From Chitinophagales bacterium (GTDB lineage Bacteria; Bacteroidota; Bacteroidia; Chitinophagales; Chitinophagaceae), in contig JAFLBJ010000001.1 of assembly GCA_017303415.1 (NCBI GenBank), positions 2,542,001 to 2,606,000 on the forward strand: 64,000 nucleotides of DNA, in the 5' to 3' direction. This document shows, piece by piece, positions 35,880 through 45,997 of the stretch. The notes under the pieces were generated by a model. The model was not told the origin of the DNA. It worked only from the letters and a program-made list of their open reading frames with translations, and did no database searches. Position 1 is the first letter of the stretch. Every line of letters starts with the position of its first letter. The position numbers and the translations under genes are program-made.

Positions 35880-36851
35880 ATGAAAAAATGGATCCTCATT
35901 TTCCTTATCCTGTCGCTGGCAGGCTCCCCATCGCACGCTCAATCCGTGGAAGGATATTGGTATGGGAATGCCAATGTAAAAGTGAACAGCTCCGCAAATA
36001 ATTATCTTGTAGAACTTATCCTGAAACAGAACGGAAACAACATCACGGGCGTATTAAGCTATTATTTCAAGAACACATTTCGTAGCTTTTCCGTTAAAGG
36101 AACATATAACCCTTATTCCCGGTTACTTTTTATAAAAGAAATACCCCTCTCCTACTATGGCTCCATGGCCAATATGGATGTGGATTGTATCATGGATATG
36201 GCTGCTAAACTCCGGGTCGCTAAGGCTGGTTCCAACCTGATCGGTTCTTTTGAAAGTCTGCCCCAATTCAAATATACCTGCCCCCGGGTGGAGTTCTCCC
36301 TTAACCTGAACCGGGACATTTCAAACCAGGATTCAGTCATTCATGCAATTCGTACCATGAAGGAAACATTTCAGGTATGGAAGCCCGATGAAGCAGATAC
36401 ACTGGTGGCGGTTAAAATCCAACCCCGAAAAGTGATCAATTATTTTATCGACAACCAATTTAAACAAAGGGAAAAGGAATATGTCCAGGAGATCATCGCG
36501 CAGTCTGATACCGTTCAGGTAGACTTCTATGACAATGGAGAAATTGACGGGGATTCGATTTCTGTTTTCCTGAATAACCAGGTTATCGCTTTTGGGCAAC
36601 GTTTGAGTACCCGTTCCATACATTTTGATATCCCCCTCGATCAATCTCGCGAATTCAACGAGATCAGCATGTTTGCAGAGAACCTGGGTGTGATCGCCCC
36701 TAATACCGCCCTCATGATCGTTACAGACGGAACCAAAAGGTATGAGATCCGACTTTCAAGTACACTGGAGAAATCTGCCACGATCAAAATAGTTCGCCCT
36801 GGGTCTCGTCCTTCTTCTTCTTCTCCCACTCCATCTCCACGCTCTTACTGA
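35880..36851 (+). CDS. Secreted Bacteroidota-specific hypothetical protein
   Basis: A 323-aa protein; the ATG at 35880 (MKKWILIFLIL) gives a proper signal peptide ending HAQ (about residue 20). The first half (SVEGYWYGNANVK...) looks beta-rich. The C-terminal half has the pattern DFYDNGEIDGDSISVFLN and FAENLGVIAPNTALMIVTDG, which I associate with a domain found repeatedly in secreted Chitinophagaceae proteins. No function is known. Its last 68 bp overlap the 3' end of parC on the other strand. Confidence 0.8.
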   Translation: MKKWILIFLILSLAGSPSHAQSVEGYWYGNANVKVNSSANNYLVELILKQNGNNITGVLSYYFKNTFRSFSVKGTYNPYSRLLFIKEIPLSYYGSMANMDVDCIMDMAAKLRVAKAGSNLIGSFESLPQFKYTCPRVEFSLNLNRDISNQDSVIHAIRTMKETFQVWKPDEADTLVAVKIQPRKVINYFIDNQFKQREKEYVQEIIAQSDTVQVDFYDNGEIDGDSISVFLNNQVIAFGQRLSTRSIHFDIPLDQSREFNEISMFAENLGVIAPNTALMIVTDGTKRYEIRLSSTLEKSATIKIVRPGSRPSSSSPTPSPRSY

Positions 36852-39291
36852 AGTCAAGCAATTTATTCCCAACGGCTTTCCAACCCATGACCTCGACCAC
36901 CTTATCAATTTTAAACTTCCCTTTTCGTACCTGTGCTCCCCGTCCCTGTTGTACCGCCAATACAGGTTCAGCTTCCGTTGTTACGGCTTCGAGGTAATTG
37001 CCTTTCCCTTCTTTGATAAAGAGGAATTTGCTCTTCAAGGTAGAGGTTTCAATACGGAACCTTTTGACATTGTACTGTTTTTTCTCATTGTCCACATAGA
37101 TCGCAGAAACAATACAATCCGGATTGAATTTTTCAATCAGCAAAATATTCTCTGTATCAAAACGCTGCGTCAATTCCTGATCGGTGATCTCATAGTTACC
37201 GTCACGGAAAATGACCAGTATACGGTCATCGGCTTCAAACATACCGAGGTACATCCCCTTCTCATCAGCATTTAACCGGCCAAACTTATCGTCATACCAC
37301 ATTTTCTTCCCGGCAAGTGTAGCTTTTCCGGCTTCTTTAAATTTAACCGACTTGATGGGGTATTTGGTTACCGTATTTCCCAGGCTGCTGCGGCCTTTGA
37401 TGGCCAGCTCTTCAAAATAAAAATCAAACTCTTTGATACGGGCCTTGCTTCCGGGAGTAAGCAATACTTTTACCACTTCCGCTTCTCCATTGGGGTTAAT
37501 AGAGAGGTATTGTACCTTGCTTTTCTCACTTCCTTTTGTCAGGTCGTATTCCTTGTCGCGGGTTACACCGGTTACATTGAAGCGTTTGGCAAAACTCACA
37601 CCTGTCTTCCCATCTGAGTAGATCATGTTGTAGGTGGTACGCTCATCATTTTTCTGAAATACCGCGGCATGCAGGATATCCTTTCCGATAAAGGCTTTAT
37701 CCTGCACTTTCACCACTTTCATCACCCCGTTCTTCGCAATGACGATGATGTCATCCAGGTCAGAACACTCGCACACAAATTCATCTTTTCGCAAGGCAGT
37801 TCCAATAAAACCCTCTTCCCGGTTCATGTAAAGACGCGTATTAGCGATCAGTACCTGTTTAGCTTCGATCACTTCAAACTGCTTGATCTCAGTTTTTCTT
37901 TCCCTACCCTTCCCGTATTTGGTTAACAGGTTCTCAAAATACGCTACCGCAAAATCGACGAGATTGGCCAGATCAAATTTTACCTGTTTGATCTCGGCTT
38001 CCAGTTTTTTGATCTGGTCATTCAGTTCATCAATATCCAACCGGTAGATACGCCGAACGGGTTTCTCGGTCAGTTTGAGAATATCCTCACGGGTAACATC
38101 CCTCTTCAATTGTTTGCGGAAAGGAACAAAGGCTTTATCAATGGCTTCGATCACCTTATCCCAGGTATCATGCTTTTTCTCTAATTCCTTGTATATCTTC
38201 TCTTCAAAGAATATTTTTTCCAGTGAGGTATAATGCCACTTTTCCTGTAATTCAGCCAGCTTGATTTTCAACTCCTGTTCCAGCAGATCCTTTGTTTTGT
38301 CCACTGACAACCGGAGCAGATCCTGAACTCCCAGGAATTGCGGTTTTTGGTCAACGATCACACAGGCATTGGGCGAAATGGACACTTCACAATCGGTGAA
38401 CTTGTACAAGGCATCTATCGTGATATCGGGAGAAATACCCGGGGCCAGATCAACCTGAATTTCCACATCGGCCGCGGTGTTGTCTGTTACTTTTCTGATT
38501 TTGATCTTTCCCTGGTCATTGGCCTTGACGATAGAGTCCATCAATTGCGTGGTCGTTACGCCATAGGGAACACTCTTTATAAGTAGGGTTTTCTTATCGG
38601 ATTCTTCAATGTGGGCACGCACTTTAATTCTTCCGCCGCGTTTTCCCTGGTTATAATCTGTCACATCGATCATGCCACCGGTTTGAAAATCGGGTACCAG
38701 GTCAAACCGTTTCCCGCGCAGGTATTTGATCGAAGCCTCAATCAACTCGCAAAAGTTATGCGGCATGATTTTGGTCGACAATCCCACCGCAATTCCATCA
38801 GCCCCTTGTGCCAGCAACAGTGGGAATTTCATTGGAAGAGCAACGGGCTCATTTTTTCGGCCATCATAACTTAATTGCCATTGGGTGGTTTTTGGATTAA
38901 AGGCCACTTCCAACGCAAATTTGGAGAGGCGTGCTTCGATATACCGGGCTGCAGCGGCATCATCACCAGTACGCACATCGCCCCAGTTACCCTGCGTATC
39001 AATGAGCAGGTCCTTCTGGCCCAAATTGACCAATGCATCTCCAATACTTGCATCGCCATGCGGGTGATATTGCATGGCTTGCCCAATGATATTGGCCACT
39101 TTATTGAAACGGCCATCATCCATTTCCTTCATGGCATGAAGGATGCGTCGCTGTACAGGTTTCAGTCCATCCTCCACCGCAGGCACAGCTCGTTCCAAGA
39201 TCACATAGGAGGCATACTCCAGGAACCAGCTTTTGTATTGGCCATGTATCCCTGATTCGTTGCCTGTGATGTCGGGTTTTGTATTTTTCAC
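36784..39291 (-). CDS. parC: DNA topoisomerase IV subunit A
   Basis: An 835-aa type IIA topoisomerase subunit. The DNA-cleaving domain has the quinolone-region motif YHPHGDASIGDALV (75-88) and the catalytic Tyr117 in AAARYIEARLS. A coiled-coil tower lies at about 330-480 and a short C-terminal propeller follows. The partner parE lies two genes upstream on the same strand, which supports ParC over GyrA. The start is GTG at 39291, with a run of nine Gs on the plus strand just upstream; no ATG fits. The 3' end overlaps the convergent secreted-protein gene. Confidence 0.9.
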   Translation of the reverse strand: MKNTKPDITGNESGIHGQYKSWFLEYASYVILERAVPAVEDGLKPVQRRILHAMKEMDDGRFNKVANIIGQAMQYHPHGDASIGDALVNLGQKDLLIDTQGNWGDVRTGDDAAAARYIEARLSKFALEVAFNPKTTQWQLSYDGRKNEPVALPMKFPLLLAQGADGIAVGLSTKIMPHNFCELIEASIKYLRGKRFDLVPDFQTGGMIDVTDYNQGKRGGRIKVRAHIEESDKKTLLIKSVPYGVTTTQLMDSIVKANDQGKIKIRKVTDNTAADVEIQVDLAPGISPDITIDALYKFTDCEVSISPNACVIVDQKPQFLGVQDLLRLSVDKTKDLLEQELKIKLAELQEKWHYTSLEKIFFEEKIYKELEKKHDTWDKVIEAIDKAFVPFRKQLKRDVTREDILKLTEKPVRRIYRLDIDELNDQIKKLEAEIKQVKFDLANLVDFAVAYFENLLTKYGKGRERKTEIKQFEVIEAKQVLIANTRLYMNREEGFIGTALRKDEFVCECSDLDDIIVIAKNGVMKVVKVQDKAFIGKDILHAAVFQKNDERTTYNMIYSDGKTGVSFAKRFNVTGVTRDKEYDLTKGSEKSKVQYLSINPNGEAEVVKVLLTPGSKARIKEFDFYFEELAIKGRSSLGNTVTKYPIKSVKFKEAGKATLAGKKMWYDDKFGRLNADEKGMYLGMFEADDRILVIFRDGNYEITDQELTQRFDTENILLIEKFNPDCIVSAIYVDNEKKQYNVKRFRIETSTLKSKFLFIKEGKGNYLEAVTTEAEPVLAVQQGRGAQVRKGKFKIDKVVEVMGWKAVGNKLLDFSKSVEMEWEKKKKDETQGELF

Positions 39292-39328
39292 GAGGGGGGG
39301 GGTGTTTTAAATTGTTTATTATTTTAGA

Positions 39329-39443
39329 TCGTGAAACGTGAGACGTGATTCGTGAGAGGTGACTCACGCCTCACGTCTCACGTCTCACATCTCACGTCTC
39401 ACGTCTCACGCCTCACGCTTCACGCCTCACGCTTCACGCCTCA
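39329..39443. repeat. Heptamer inverted-repeat array between the DUF1835 gene and parC
   Basis: A short left arm (GTGAAAC, GTGAGAC, GTGATTC, GTGAGAG) meets a longer right arm of TCACGCC/TCACGTC/TCACATC units with almost no core. The right arm runs into the DUF1835 gene and encodes its last two codons and stop. Confidence 0.92.
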
Positions 39444-40258
39444 GGGCTTTCGCCCGGTAATCGCATATCAAACTCCTTCCAGTTTTTTCCTGCCTCGCCG
39501 GTCACTTCGATCTTACCGGCGGCAATGAGTTGTTTGATCCGCCATTCGATGATCACATCACCTGTTTTGACCTTCATACGGTTGAGCGTATTGCTCACCA
39601 CACGCCAAGCTTTTTGCCACTCTTTGGTCAGGTTCTTCATGATCTCGCTGTCAAAAAAATCTTCACCTTTGCCGGCGATCTTTTTTCCTCCTTCAAGGAT
39701 ACGGACAACTGCATTTTCTTCCACCAGTTTTCGCCATTCATCCGGGTCCACTTCAAATTCGGATAGTGTAACAGGCCGGGCGAGTTTTCGCGCTTTCAAA
39801 AATTCACGGGCAGGAATCTCGCTTAACCAGGAGGGATAAAAAATATGTCCTTTCTCATTGATAAAGGGCAGGTTATTCAGGTAAAGCACCATGACCCTTC
39901 CCTGAAAAGCGCTCAGCTGTGGAATCAACCAGTAATAACCACAAACATCATGCTGATTCTGTCCCATCCAGATCCATATCTGTTCATTAGGATCTTCTTT
40001 CATTTTGGCAGTCAGCGCGGCAACTGTTTCCCGGTCATCAAAACGTCCCGAATCATCCCACTGGTAATGGGAATAAGAAATTTTATCCATCCACCAATCA
40101 AAACGTGCCTGCCAACCTTCTTCGGTATCCAGCGCCATTAAGGGGCCTACTGCATAATCATCACGTACCAGCACTACTTCTCCGGCCAGACTTTCTTCCA
40201 GTTCCATAACCTGTTTCATCAGGTCCAGTTCCCCTTCATTAAAAACTATATGGATCAT
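39434..40258 (-). CDS. DUF1835 domain-containing protein
   Basis: A 274-aa cytoplasmic protein. The N-terminus (MIHIVFNEGELDLMKQVM, LVRDDYAVGPL) is the DUF1835 pattern, and the C-terminal part (WRKLVEENAVVRIL, VIIEWRIKQLIAAGKIEV) fits the DUF3658 region that usually follows. Function is unknown. Its final residues (-EA and stop) come from the repeat array. It lies between parC and a methyltransferase, all on the same strand. Confidence 0.85.
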   Translation of the reverse strand: MIHIVFNEGELDLMKQVMELEESLAGEVVLVRDDYAVGPLMALDTEEGWQARFDWWMDKISYSHYQWDDSGRFDDRETVAALTAKMKEDPNEQIWIWMGQNQHDVCGYYWLIPQLSAFQGRVMVLYLNNLPFINEKGHIFYPSWLSEIPAREFLKARKLARPVTLSEFEVDPDEWRKLVEENAVVRILEGGKKIAGKGEDFFDSEIMKNLTKEWQKAWRVVSNTLNRMKVKTGDVIIEWRIKQLIAAGKIEVTGEAGKNWKEFDMRLPGESPEA

Positions 40259-40264
40259 TCTTCT

Positions 40265-41050
40265 TTATTTAACTTGAATCAAATAATAAACACAGGTCGT
40301 TACAAAATTCCGAAACCAGGGTATGCCGCGTACTATAGCGTTTTGTTTTCGGGCCTTCCAGCCAAACTTGTACCGATAGATCGGGTTCACCAGGTAAGGT
40401 ATATGATGGATGACCTTGTATCCCGTTTTTTGAACAATTCGCTCAAATCGTTCAATCGAGATACCTGTTTCCTTTATCTCCAGTAGATGCTCCCAGGGTT
40501 CCCCATTGCTTTTTAAAATCCATTTATACACGGAGGTCGGGAGTAAATGGTACCAGGGTAAACTGGCCAGCCATTTCTTGTGACAGATCTGCTGGTGACC
40601 ACCAAAAGGCATTTGCCAGGGAGGGAACCCAAAGAAAACTACGCCCCCGGGGTTTAAGAAATTCTTCATCCAACCGATCAGTTTTTCCTGATCATGGATA
40701 TGTTCGATCACATCTTTAAGGACGATGATATCAAACCCACCCTGGAATTCGGTAGCCAGATCAACCTGGTAGATATCTTTCGATATAAAACGGATCTTTC
40801 CCGCTTCGATCTCTGTTTGCAAAAACTCACGTGCCAGCACCAGACGAGGTTCATCCAGCTCCACTCCAATTCCGATACAGCCTTTATCGACAAATGCCTT
40901 TAATACCCCCCCTTCAGCACAACCGATCTCGAGTACACGCATCCCGGGTTTAATGGGAAAGGCGGCTTCAATAAAGGGAATTACATAGCTGGCTGCATTT
41001 TCAGCCTGCATGTCAAAATATCGTTTCTTATCGGAATGGAATTCAAACAA
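40265..41050 (-). CDS. Class I SAM-dependent methyltransferase
   Basis: A 261-aa protein. The SAM-binding motif I is VLEIGCAEGG (39-48), motif II/III acidic residues follow (GVELDE), and DIIVLKDVIEHIHDQEKL (about 108-125) is the post-motif typical of UbiE/Coq3-like methyltransferases. The substrate is unknown. The only start that keeps the N-terminus is TTG at 41050 (MFEFHSDKKRYF); the first ATG is at 41011 and would remove 13 residues. It sits 17 bp from the parE stop, so it is probably co-transcribed. Confidence 0.85.
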   Translation of the reverse strand: MFEFHSDKKRYFDMQAENAASYVIPFIEAAFPIKPGMRVLEIGCAEGGVLKAFVDKGCIGIGVELDEPRLVLAREFLQTEIEAGKIRFISKDIYQVDLATEFQGGFDIIVLKDVIEHIHDQEKLIGWMKNFLNPGGVVFFGFPPWQMPFGGHQQICHKKWLASLPWYHLLPTSVYKWILKSNGEPWEHLLEIKETGISIERFERIVQKTGYKVIHHIPYLVNPIYRYKFGWKARKQNAIVRGIPWFRNFVTTCVYYLIQVK

Positions 41051-41067
41051 AGGGTTCCTGTTTTAGG

Positions 41068-42960
41068 TTAGTTCTCTACCGGGGCGTCCATTTCAACCCG
41101 CAAATTACCGATAATGAATTCCTGGCGATCGGGTGTATTCTTTCCCATGTAATAATCCAGCAGGTGTTGAATATGGTCTCCTGCATCCAGGCGCATCAAT
41201 TGTTTTCGCATACCGGGTCCGATGAATTGGGCAAATTCATCCGGACTGATCTCTCCCAATCCTTTGAAACGGGTGATCTCCGGCTTTCCCCCCAATTTCT
41301 GAACAGCAGCCTGTTTCTCCGTTTCATCATAACAATAGATCGTCTCCTGTTTATTTCTGACCCGGAACAAAGGAGTCTCCAACACATAGACCTTTTCATG
41401 TTTGACCAGGTCGGGAAAGAATTGAAGGAAAAAGGTCATTAACAATAAGCGTATATGCATTCCATCCACATCGGCATCGGTGGCAATAACGATATTATTG
41501 AACCGAAGACCTTCCATGCCTTCCTCAATATTCAAGGCATGTTGCAGGAGATTGAACTCTTCATTTTCGTAGACCACTTTTTTGGTCATGCCAAAACAGT
41601 TCAGGGGTTTACCCCGTAAACTAAATACGGCCTGGGTTTCCACCTGTCTGGCCTTGGTAATGGAGCCACTGGCACTATCCCCTTCCGTGATAAAGATGGT
41701 GCTTTCGCGTGTGCGGAGAAAATACTCTTCCTTCCCTTTTGAAGGCAACTCATCATTCAGGTGAAAGCGACAATCCCGCAGTTTGCGGTTATGCATATTG
41801 GCCTTCTTGGCTCTTTCATTGGCCAACTTCTTGATACCGGCCAGTTCCTTTCTTTCCTTTTCGCTTTGTTCGATACGCTTCTTTAAGGCCTCTGCCGTGG
41901 AAGGGTTTTTATGCAGGAAATTATCCAGTTCCTTTGATAAAAAATCACCCACGAACTGCCGCATGCTTGGGCCGCCCTCGTCTACATTTACCGAACCCAG
42001 TTTGGTTTTTGTTTGGGATTCAAAAACGGGTTCTACAACACGCACCGAAATGGCGGCGACGATACTCCCGCGGATATCGGACGCGTCATAATCCTTTTTA
42101 TAAAAATCGCGGATGGTTTTAACGTAGGCTTCGCGGAAGGCTTGTTGGTGAGTACCCCCTTGCGTAGTATGCTGGCCATTGACAAAACTGTAAATATCCT
42201 CGCCGTAATCGTTGTTGTGGGTAAGCGCCAACTCAATATCATCTCCCCGGAGATGGATAATGGGATAGCGGATCTCATCGGCATTGGTTTTACGTTCCAG
42301 CAGATCCAACAATCCATTCTTACTTACATAGGTTTTGCCATTTAGGACAATCTTCAACCCTGCATTCAGAAAACAGTAATTCCATACCTGGTTCTCCAGG
42401 TATTCATGGAAATATTTATAGTTCTTGAAAACGGTCTCGTCGGGTATGAAATGAACCAGGGTACCATTTGATTCATCCGTTTTTGCCTCCTTATGTTCTT
42501 TGGTCAATACCCCTCTTTCAAATTCGGCGGTCTTTTCTTTTCCTTCCCGAAAGGCGGTCACCTTAAAATAGGAACTCAGGGCATTCACGGCCTTGGTACC
42601 CACTCCATTCAGTCCCACGCTTTTTTGAAAAACCTTGCTGTCGTATTTGGCACCGGTGTTGATTTTGCTTACCACATCCACCACCTTTCCAAGAGGAATA
42701 CCCCTTCCGTAATCACGAATGGTGACCCCTCCTTTTTCCACGGTGATCTCCACCGTTTTCCCGTAACCCATTGTGTATTCATCAATGCAGTTATCCAGAA
42801 CTTCTTTCAACAGCACATAGATCCCGTCATCCGGGCTGTTGCCGTCTCCCAGCTTACCGATATACATACCGGGCCTGAGCCGGATATGCTCGCGCCAGTC
42901 CAGGCTCTTGATACTGTCTTCCGTGTATTCAAACAGGTGGGATTCTTTCTCTTTGGCCAT
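41068..42960 (-). CDS. parE: DNA topoisomerase IV subunit B
   Basis: A 630-aa ATPase subunit. The GHKL ATP site shows [17 protein letters not shown] and [16 protein letters not shown]. The TOPRIM domain has [10 protein letters not shown] and [13 protein letters not shown]. The ATG at 42960 (MAKEKES) is preferred to the GTG two codons upstream. With ParC it separates linked chromosomes after replication. A promoter-like element lies about 54 nt upstream. Confidence 0.95.
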   Translation of the reverse strand: MAKEKESHLFEYTEDSIKSLDWREHIRLRPGMYIGKLGDGNSPDDGIYVLLKEVLDNCIDEYTMGYGKTVEITVEKGGVTIRDYGRGIPLGKVVDVVSKINTGAKYDSKVFQKSVGLNGVGTKAVNALSSYFKVTAFREGKEKTAEFERGVLTKEHKEAKTDESNGTLVHFIPDETVFKNYKYFHEYLENQVWNYCFLNAGLKIVLNGKTYVSKNGLLDLLERKTNADEIRYPIIHLRGDDIELALTHNNDYGEDIYSFVNGQHTTQGGTHQQAFREAYVKTIRDFYKKDYDASDIRGSIVAAISVRVVEPVFESQTKTKLGSVNVDEGGPSMRQFVGDFLSKELDNFLHKNPSTAEALKKRIEQSEKERKELAGIKKLANERAKKANMHNRKLRDCRFHLNDELPSKGKEEYFLRTRESTIFITEGDSASGSITKARQVETQAVFSLRGKPLNCFGMTKKVVYENEEFNLLQHALNIEEGMEGLRFNNIVIATDADVDGMHIRLLLMTFFLQFFPDLVKHEKVYVLETPLFRVRNKQETIYCYDETEKQAAVQKLGGKPEITRFKGLGEISPDEFAQFIGPGMRKQLMRLDAGDHIQHLLDYYMGKNTPDRQEFIIGNLRVEMDAPVEN

Positions 42961-43013
42961 GATCACAATCGATTTTTCGTCTGATAATCAATACTATATA
43001 ATCCTCAAGCTCA

Positions 43014-43021
43014 CAAATATA
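43014..43021 (-). promoter_or_regulatory. Candidate -7 element of parE
   Basis: The minus strand reads TATATTTG, an exact TAnnTTTG match, 53 nt before the parE ATG in the divergent intergenic region. Confidence 0.45.
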
Positions 43022-43170
43022 CCAAAACCGGAACAGGTCTTCCGACCCCTAGTTTTTCACACTTGGGGATAAACAAGGGTATCCTTTTCAGGCATTTATG
43101 CGATAATACCCTCCAGACGGTATTGGACTCTGACTGTCTTGGCTCTACCTTCGAAACAAATAATCATAAT

Positions 43171-43962
43171 ATGAAAAAGTATGTGTTCTCCATGCTTCTG
43201 TTTTTACTTTTAGGCGGACTGGCTGTTTCTGCCCAATCCACCAAGAAGCTTTCGAAGGTGATCGAATTAAAGATGCCCGAATCGGAAGGCACCAATGGTG
43301 CGGGGGTGGCATGGAATCCAAAGAATAAACGATATTATGCCGGGTTTGCCGGTAATGAGGTGTTTGGCTTGGCCGTATTTAAGGAGTCAGGTGAAATGGC
43401 ATGGGGAGACGGGCTTGAAACCATGGTGGACCTGCGGGGCCTCTGGTATAATAACGGGGCCATTGAGGGTAATTGTTATAATGAAGGAGGTTGGTTCCGG
43501 TACACCCTGGATGATAATGGAGAGCCATTCACCTATGAGGTAATTCTTCCCGGATACCATCAACCCACTGAACAAAGTGCCGGCGCCTTTGATGAAAAGA
43601 AAGGCCTGGTTTATTTTCTGGGCGAAAATGGGAATGTGATCCCCTATAAATTTGAAGGTGGGGTTGTTCAGGACGAGATCACCCTGCTCATGGGCCAGAG
43701 CACCAAAAATGGTTATGGCAGTCCCCGGGATGAGTATAACATGACCACTGTATTATATATAGGGGAAAAGAAAGCCGAGTTTGCCCTGTTGAACGTGGAA
43801 ACCCGTACCCTGGAATATTACAACAAGAAAACGGGCCTGATCACCAAAAAAGCCAGTTTTCCAAGCGATACGTACCTGCCATCCAGGTTGAACCTGGCTT
43901 ATGCCAACGGCATTGTATTCGTATTTGACGTGGATCAACGAATCTGGATGGGCTTTAAATAG
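43171..43962 (+). CDS. Secreted hypothetical protein
   Basis: A 263-aa protein; the ATG at 43171 is used because it starts a clean signal peptide (cleavage about residue 20, VSAQ), although the frame opens 108 bp earlier. The mature part has evenly spaced short strands with NKRYYAGFAGNEV, GLWYNNGAIEGN and GLVYFLGENGNVIPYKF, which could be blades of a small beta-propeller. I do not recognise the family. A terminator follows 25 bp after the stop. Confidence 0.7.
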   Translation: MKKYVFSMLLFLLLGGLAVSAQSTKKLSKVIELKMPESEGTNGAGVAWNPKNKRYYAGFAGNEVFGLAVFKESGEMAWGDGLETMVDLRGLWYNNGAIEGNCYNEGGWFRYTLDDNGEPFTYEVILPGYHQPTEQSAGAFDEKKGLVYFLGENGNVIPYKFEGGVVQDEITLLMGQSTKNGYGSPRDEYNMTTVLYIGEKKAEFALLNVETRTLEYYNKKTGLITKKASFPSDTYLPSRLNLAYANGIVFVFDVDQRIWMGFK

Positions 43963-43986
43963 CAGCTTATTTTATTACCGAACCAG

Positions 43987-44020
43987 GGTCCCGCGTCTTC
44001 GGCGCGGGACCTTTTTATTT
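43987..44020 (+). terminator. Rho-independent terminator
   Basis: A 9-bp GC-rich stem (GGTCCCGCG at 43987-43995 with CGCGGGACC at 44003-44011), a loop with TCTTCGG and a T-rich tail. It ends the preceding secreted-protein gene. Confidence 0.88.
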
Positions 44021-44337
44021 TCCTCCCCTTTTTTTCCCTATATGCGATAAAAAAGTCTTTTGTACCTCAACCACTTAGACCAGACCGTAATCCTTCTAAG
44101 TAGTATCTCGTAGAATTACTATTGCAAATACGTAGTTTCTGATACTATTTTTACCTCGTATTTGATCCGAACCTTATGATGAATGACAGTCCTGCACACG
44201 TAGATTTCACATCGCAACTTCACCTCATCATTTACCGGATCAGATCGTAAAAGAACGAAAAACTGGCTTAGCACCAGATGAACCTTTTCCAATTGTCCGT
44301 AGAAAGATCAGTTTGATTCATTCGTAAACCCTAAAAG
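44021..44337. other. AT-rich leader region before a T9SS cargo gene
   Basis: This 317-bp stretch holds no credible ORF. It contains several AT-rich -7-like hexamers (for example TATTTTTA near 44147), none an exact TAnnTTTG. It probably carries the promoter and a long 5' leader of the next gene. I see no recognisable riboswitch. Confidence 0.4.
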
Positions 44338-45759
44338 ATGAAACTGAAAACTACCCTGAGGAGTGAAAATTCGCTTGTCATTATGCTGATGGCCCTTTGT
44401 GCCCTCTCCTTCCAACCCGCTTCGGCGCAGATCTCTGTGGTTTGTACTGATCCCGACAACATCATTTATGGCTTAACTGGTAGCGGTGAGATCCGTGAGA
44501 TCAATGTCAATTCCGGTGCCTCCGGAACTGTGATAAAAAATACCACTTACTCCGGTAATGCAGTCAATAAAGCCAATGGGATGGGTTATAACTACGTAGA
44601 TGGAAAATTCTACTACTTCAAACGTAACGTAGGCAGTACGCCCAACGAGTTTGTATCCTTTCATCCCGCAACCGGTATAGTAAGCCTTCTGGCTACTACC
44701 ACTTGTACAGCAGAAGTACACACAGGTTGTGTGAGCTCTTCCGGTACTGGTTATTATACCATTGATACAGATGGGAACCTGAATTATTATAACATTATCA
44801 CGAATAGCTGGACCTTTATTACATCTACTATTGTTGACCAGAATGGAAATGACGTAGATGCCATTATCCGTTCACAGAACGCTGGTGACATGTGCATTGA
44901 TGGATGGGGCAACATTTGGTTAGTAACTTCCAGCAACAGCAATTATGGTCTTTACCGATTCCCGGCCAACCTTCCAACCTCGCCTGTTGCCAGCTTTACA
45001 GTAACACAGGTGATTGATCCTTCATCCTCTACTCCTACAGGACAGAGTTTTGCCGGTATTGCCTTTAACCCGACCGGTCAGATCTATATGGCGACCAAAA
45101 GTGGTAACCGTTTGTATCGCCTCGAAAATAACCTGGCGCTGACCTTTGTAGGTACACTGGGAACGAGTGACCTTGGAAATGACCTTACCTCCTGCAGTTT
45201 CCCTTATAAGATCCTGCCGGTATTATGGAAAGAATTTTCTGCTACATTGGCCAGGAACAACCAGATCTCCCTGAAATGGGAAGTATATGAGCAAAACAAT
45301 CAGGGCTATTATGTGGAACAAAGTCTGGATGGGGTAAGCTGGAACAGCCTTGGTTTTATATCTGCCGAAAACAACCCGAACGACCTGAGTGAATATAGCT
45401 TTACCACGGTGGGTACTGGTAACGGTAACATCTATTTCCGCTTACGTACCACAGATAAAACCGGTCGTAATGGTTTCTCCGATGTGCGGATGGTCACCAT
45501 GCCCAAATCATCCAACCAATTGATCGCTGTATGGCCCAACCCGGCCCGTGAAAATATTCAGGTGTCTAACCTGGCCGAAGAAGGAACACCTTTCCAAAAG
45601 GCCCGTTTATTTGACCTGAATGGCCAGATCCTGATCGAGAAGCAACTCCAACCCGGTTTGAACACGATCAGCCTGAGCACCCTGAAAACAGGAACCTATG
45701 TCCTGTCCATGATCGCCACCAATGGGAATATCCAAACACAAAAAATTATAAAGCAATAA
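44338..45759 (+). CDS. T9SS type A sorting-domain secreted protein
   Basis: A 473-aa protein with a long signal peptide (1-31, ending ASAQ). The middle part (about 35-290) has repeated strand patterns such as GLTGSGEIREIN, NLNYYNIITNSW and GLYRFPANL, fitting a beta-propeller. Residues about 295-385 form a beta-sandwich (LKWEVYEQNNQGYYVEQS). The last 80 residues are a T9SS sorting domain (VWPNPARENIQV, ARLFDLNGQIL, LKTGTYVLSM, ending KIIKQ). It would be exported and attached to, or released from, the cell surface by the type IX system. Confidence 0.88.
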   Translation: MKLKTTLRSENSLVIMLMALCALSFQPASAQISVVCTDPDNIIYGLTGSGEIREINVNSGASGTVIKNTTYSGNAVNKANGMGYNYVDGKFYYFKRNVGSTPNEFVSFHPATGIVSLLATTTCTAEVHTGCVSSSGTGYYTIDTDGNLNYYNIITNSWTFITSTIVDQNGNDVDAIIRSQNAGDMCIDGWGNIWLVTSSNSNYGLYRFPANLPTSPVASFTVTQVIDPSSSTPTGQSFAGIAFNPTGQIYMATKSGNRLYRLENNLALTFVGTLGTSDLGNDLTSCSFPYKILPVLWKEFSATLARNNQISLKWEVYEQNNQGYYVEQSLDGVSWNSLGFISAENNPNDLSEYSFTTVGTGNGNIYFRLRTTDKTGRNGFSDVRMVTMPKSSNQLIAVWPNPARENIQVSNLAEEGTPFQKARLFDLNGQILIEKQLQPGLNTISLSTLKTGTYVLSMIATNGNIQTQKIIKQ

Positions 45760-45808
45760 GCCTCTTCTATCTGCCGTCCAAAACCCTAATCCGTAACCTT
45801 GAACAAAG

Positions 45809-45838
45809 TACCCCGCCTCCCGGCGGGGTATTTATTTA
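45809..45838 (+). terminator. Rho-independent terminator
   Basis: A 9-bp stem (TACCCCGCC / GGCGGGGTA), a 4-nt loop and a T-rich tail about 50 bp after the preceding stop. Confidence 0.85.
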
Positions 45839-45945
45839 TCCCAAAACAGACCCGAATAAGGCTTGTTATTTGGCCTGTAACATCATCATTATCAGGGTAA
45901 AAAATAAATATTATCAGTTTAAAAATAATACCTAAATTCATGGCT

Positions 45946-45968
45946 CGTTTGGGGAGACTGCCCCAACG
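45946..45968 (+). promoter_or_regulatory. Small hairpin in the 5' leader of the large T9SS gene
   Basis: CGTTTGGGG and CCCCAACG form an 8-bp stem with one bulged T about 30 nt before the ATG. Its role is unknown; it could affect translation or mRNA stability. Confidence 0.35.
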
Positions 45969-45997
45969 TATATATTATACCAAAAACTACCCGGCGT

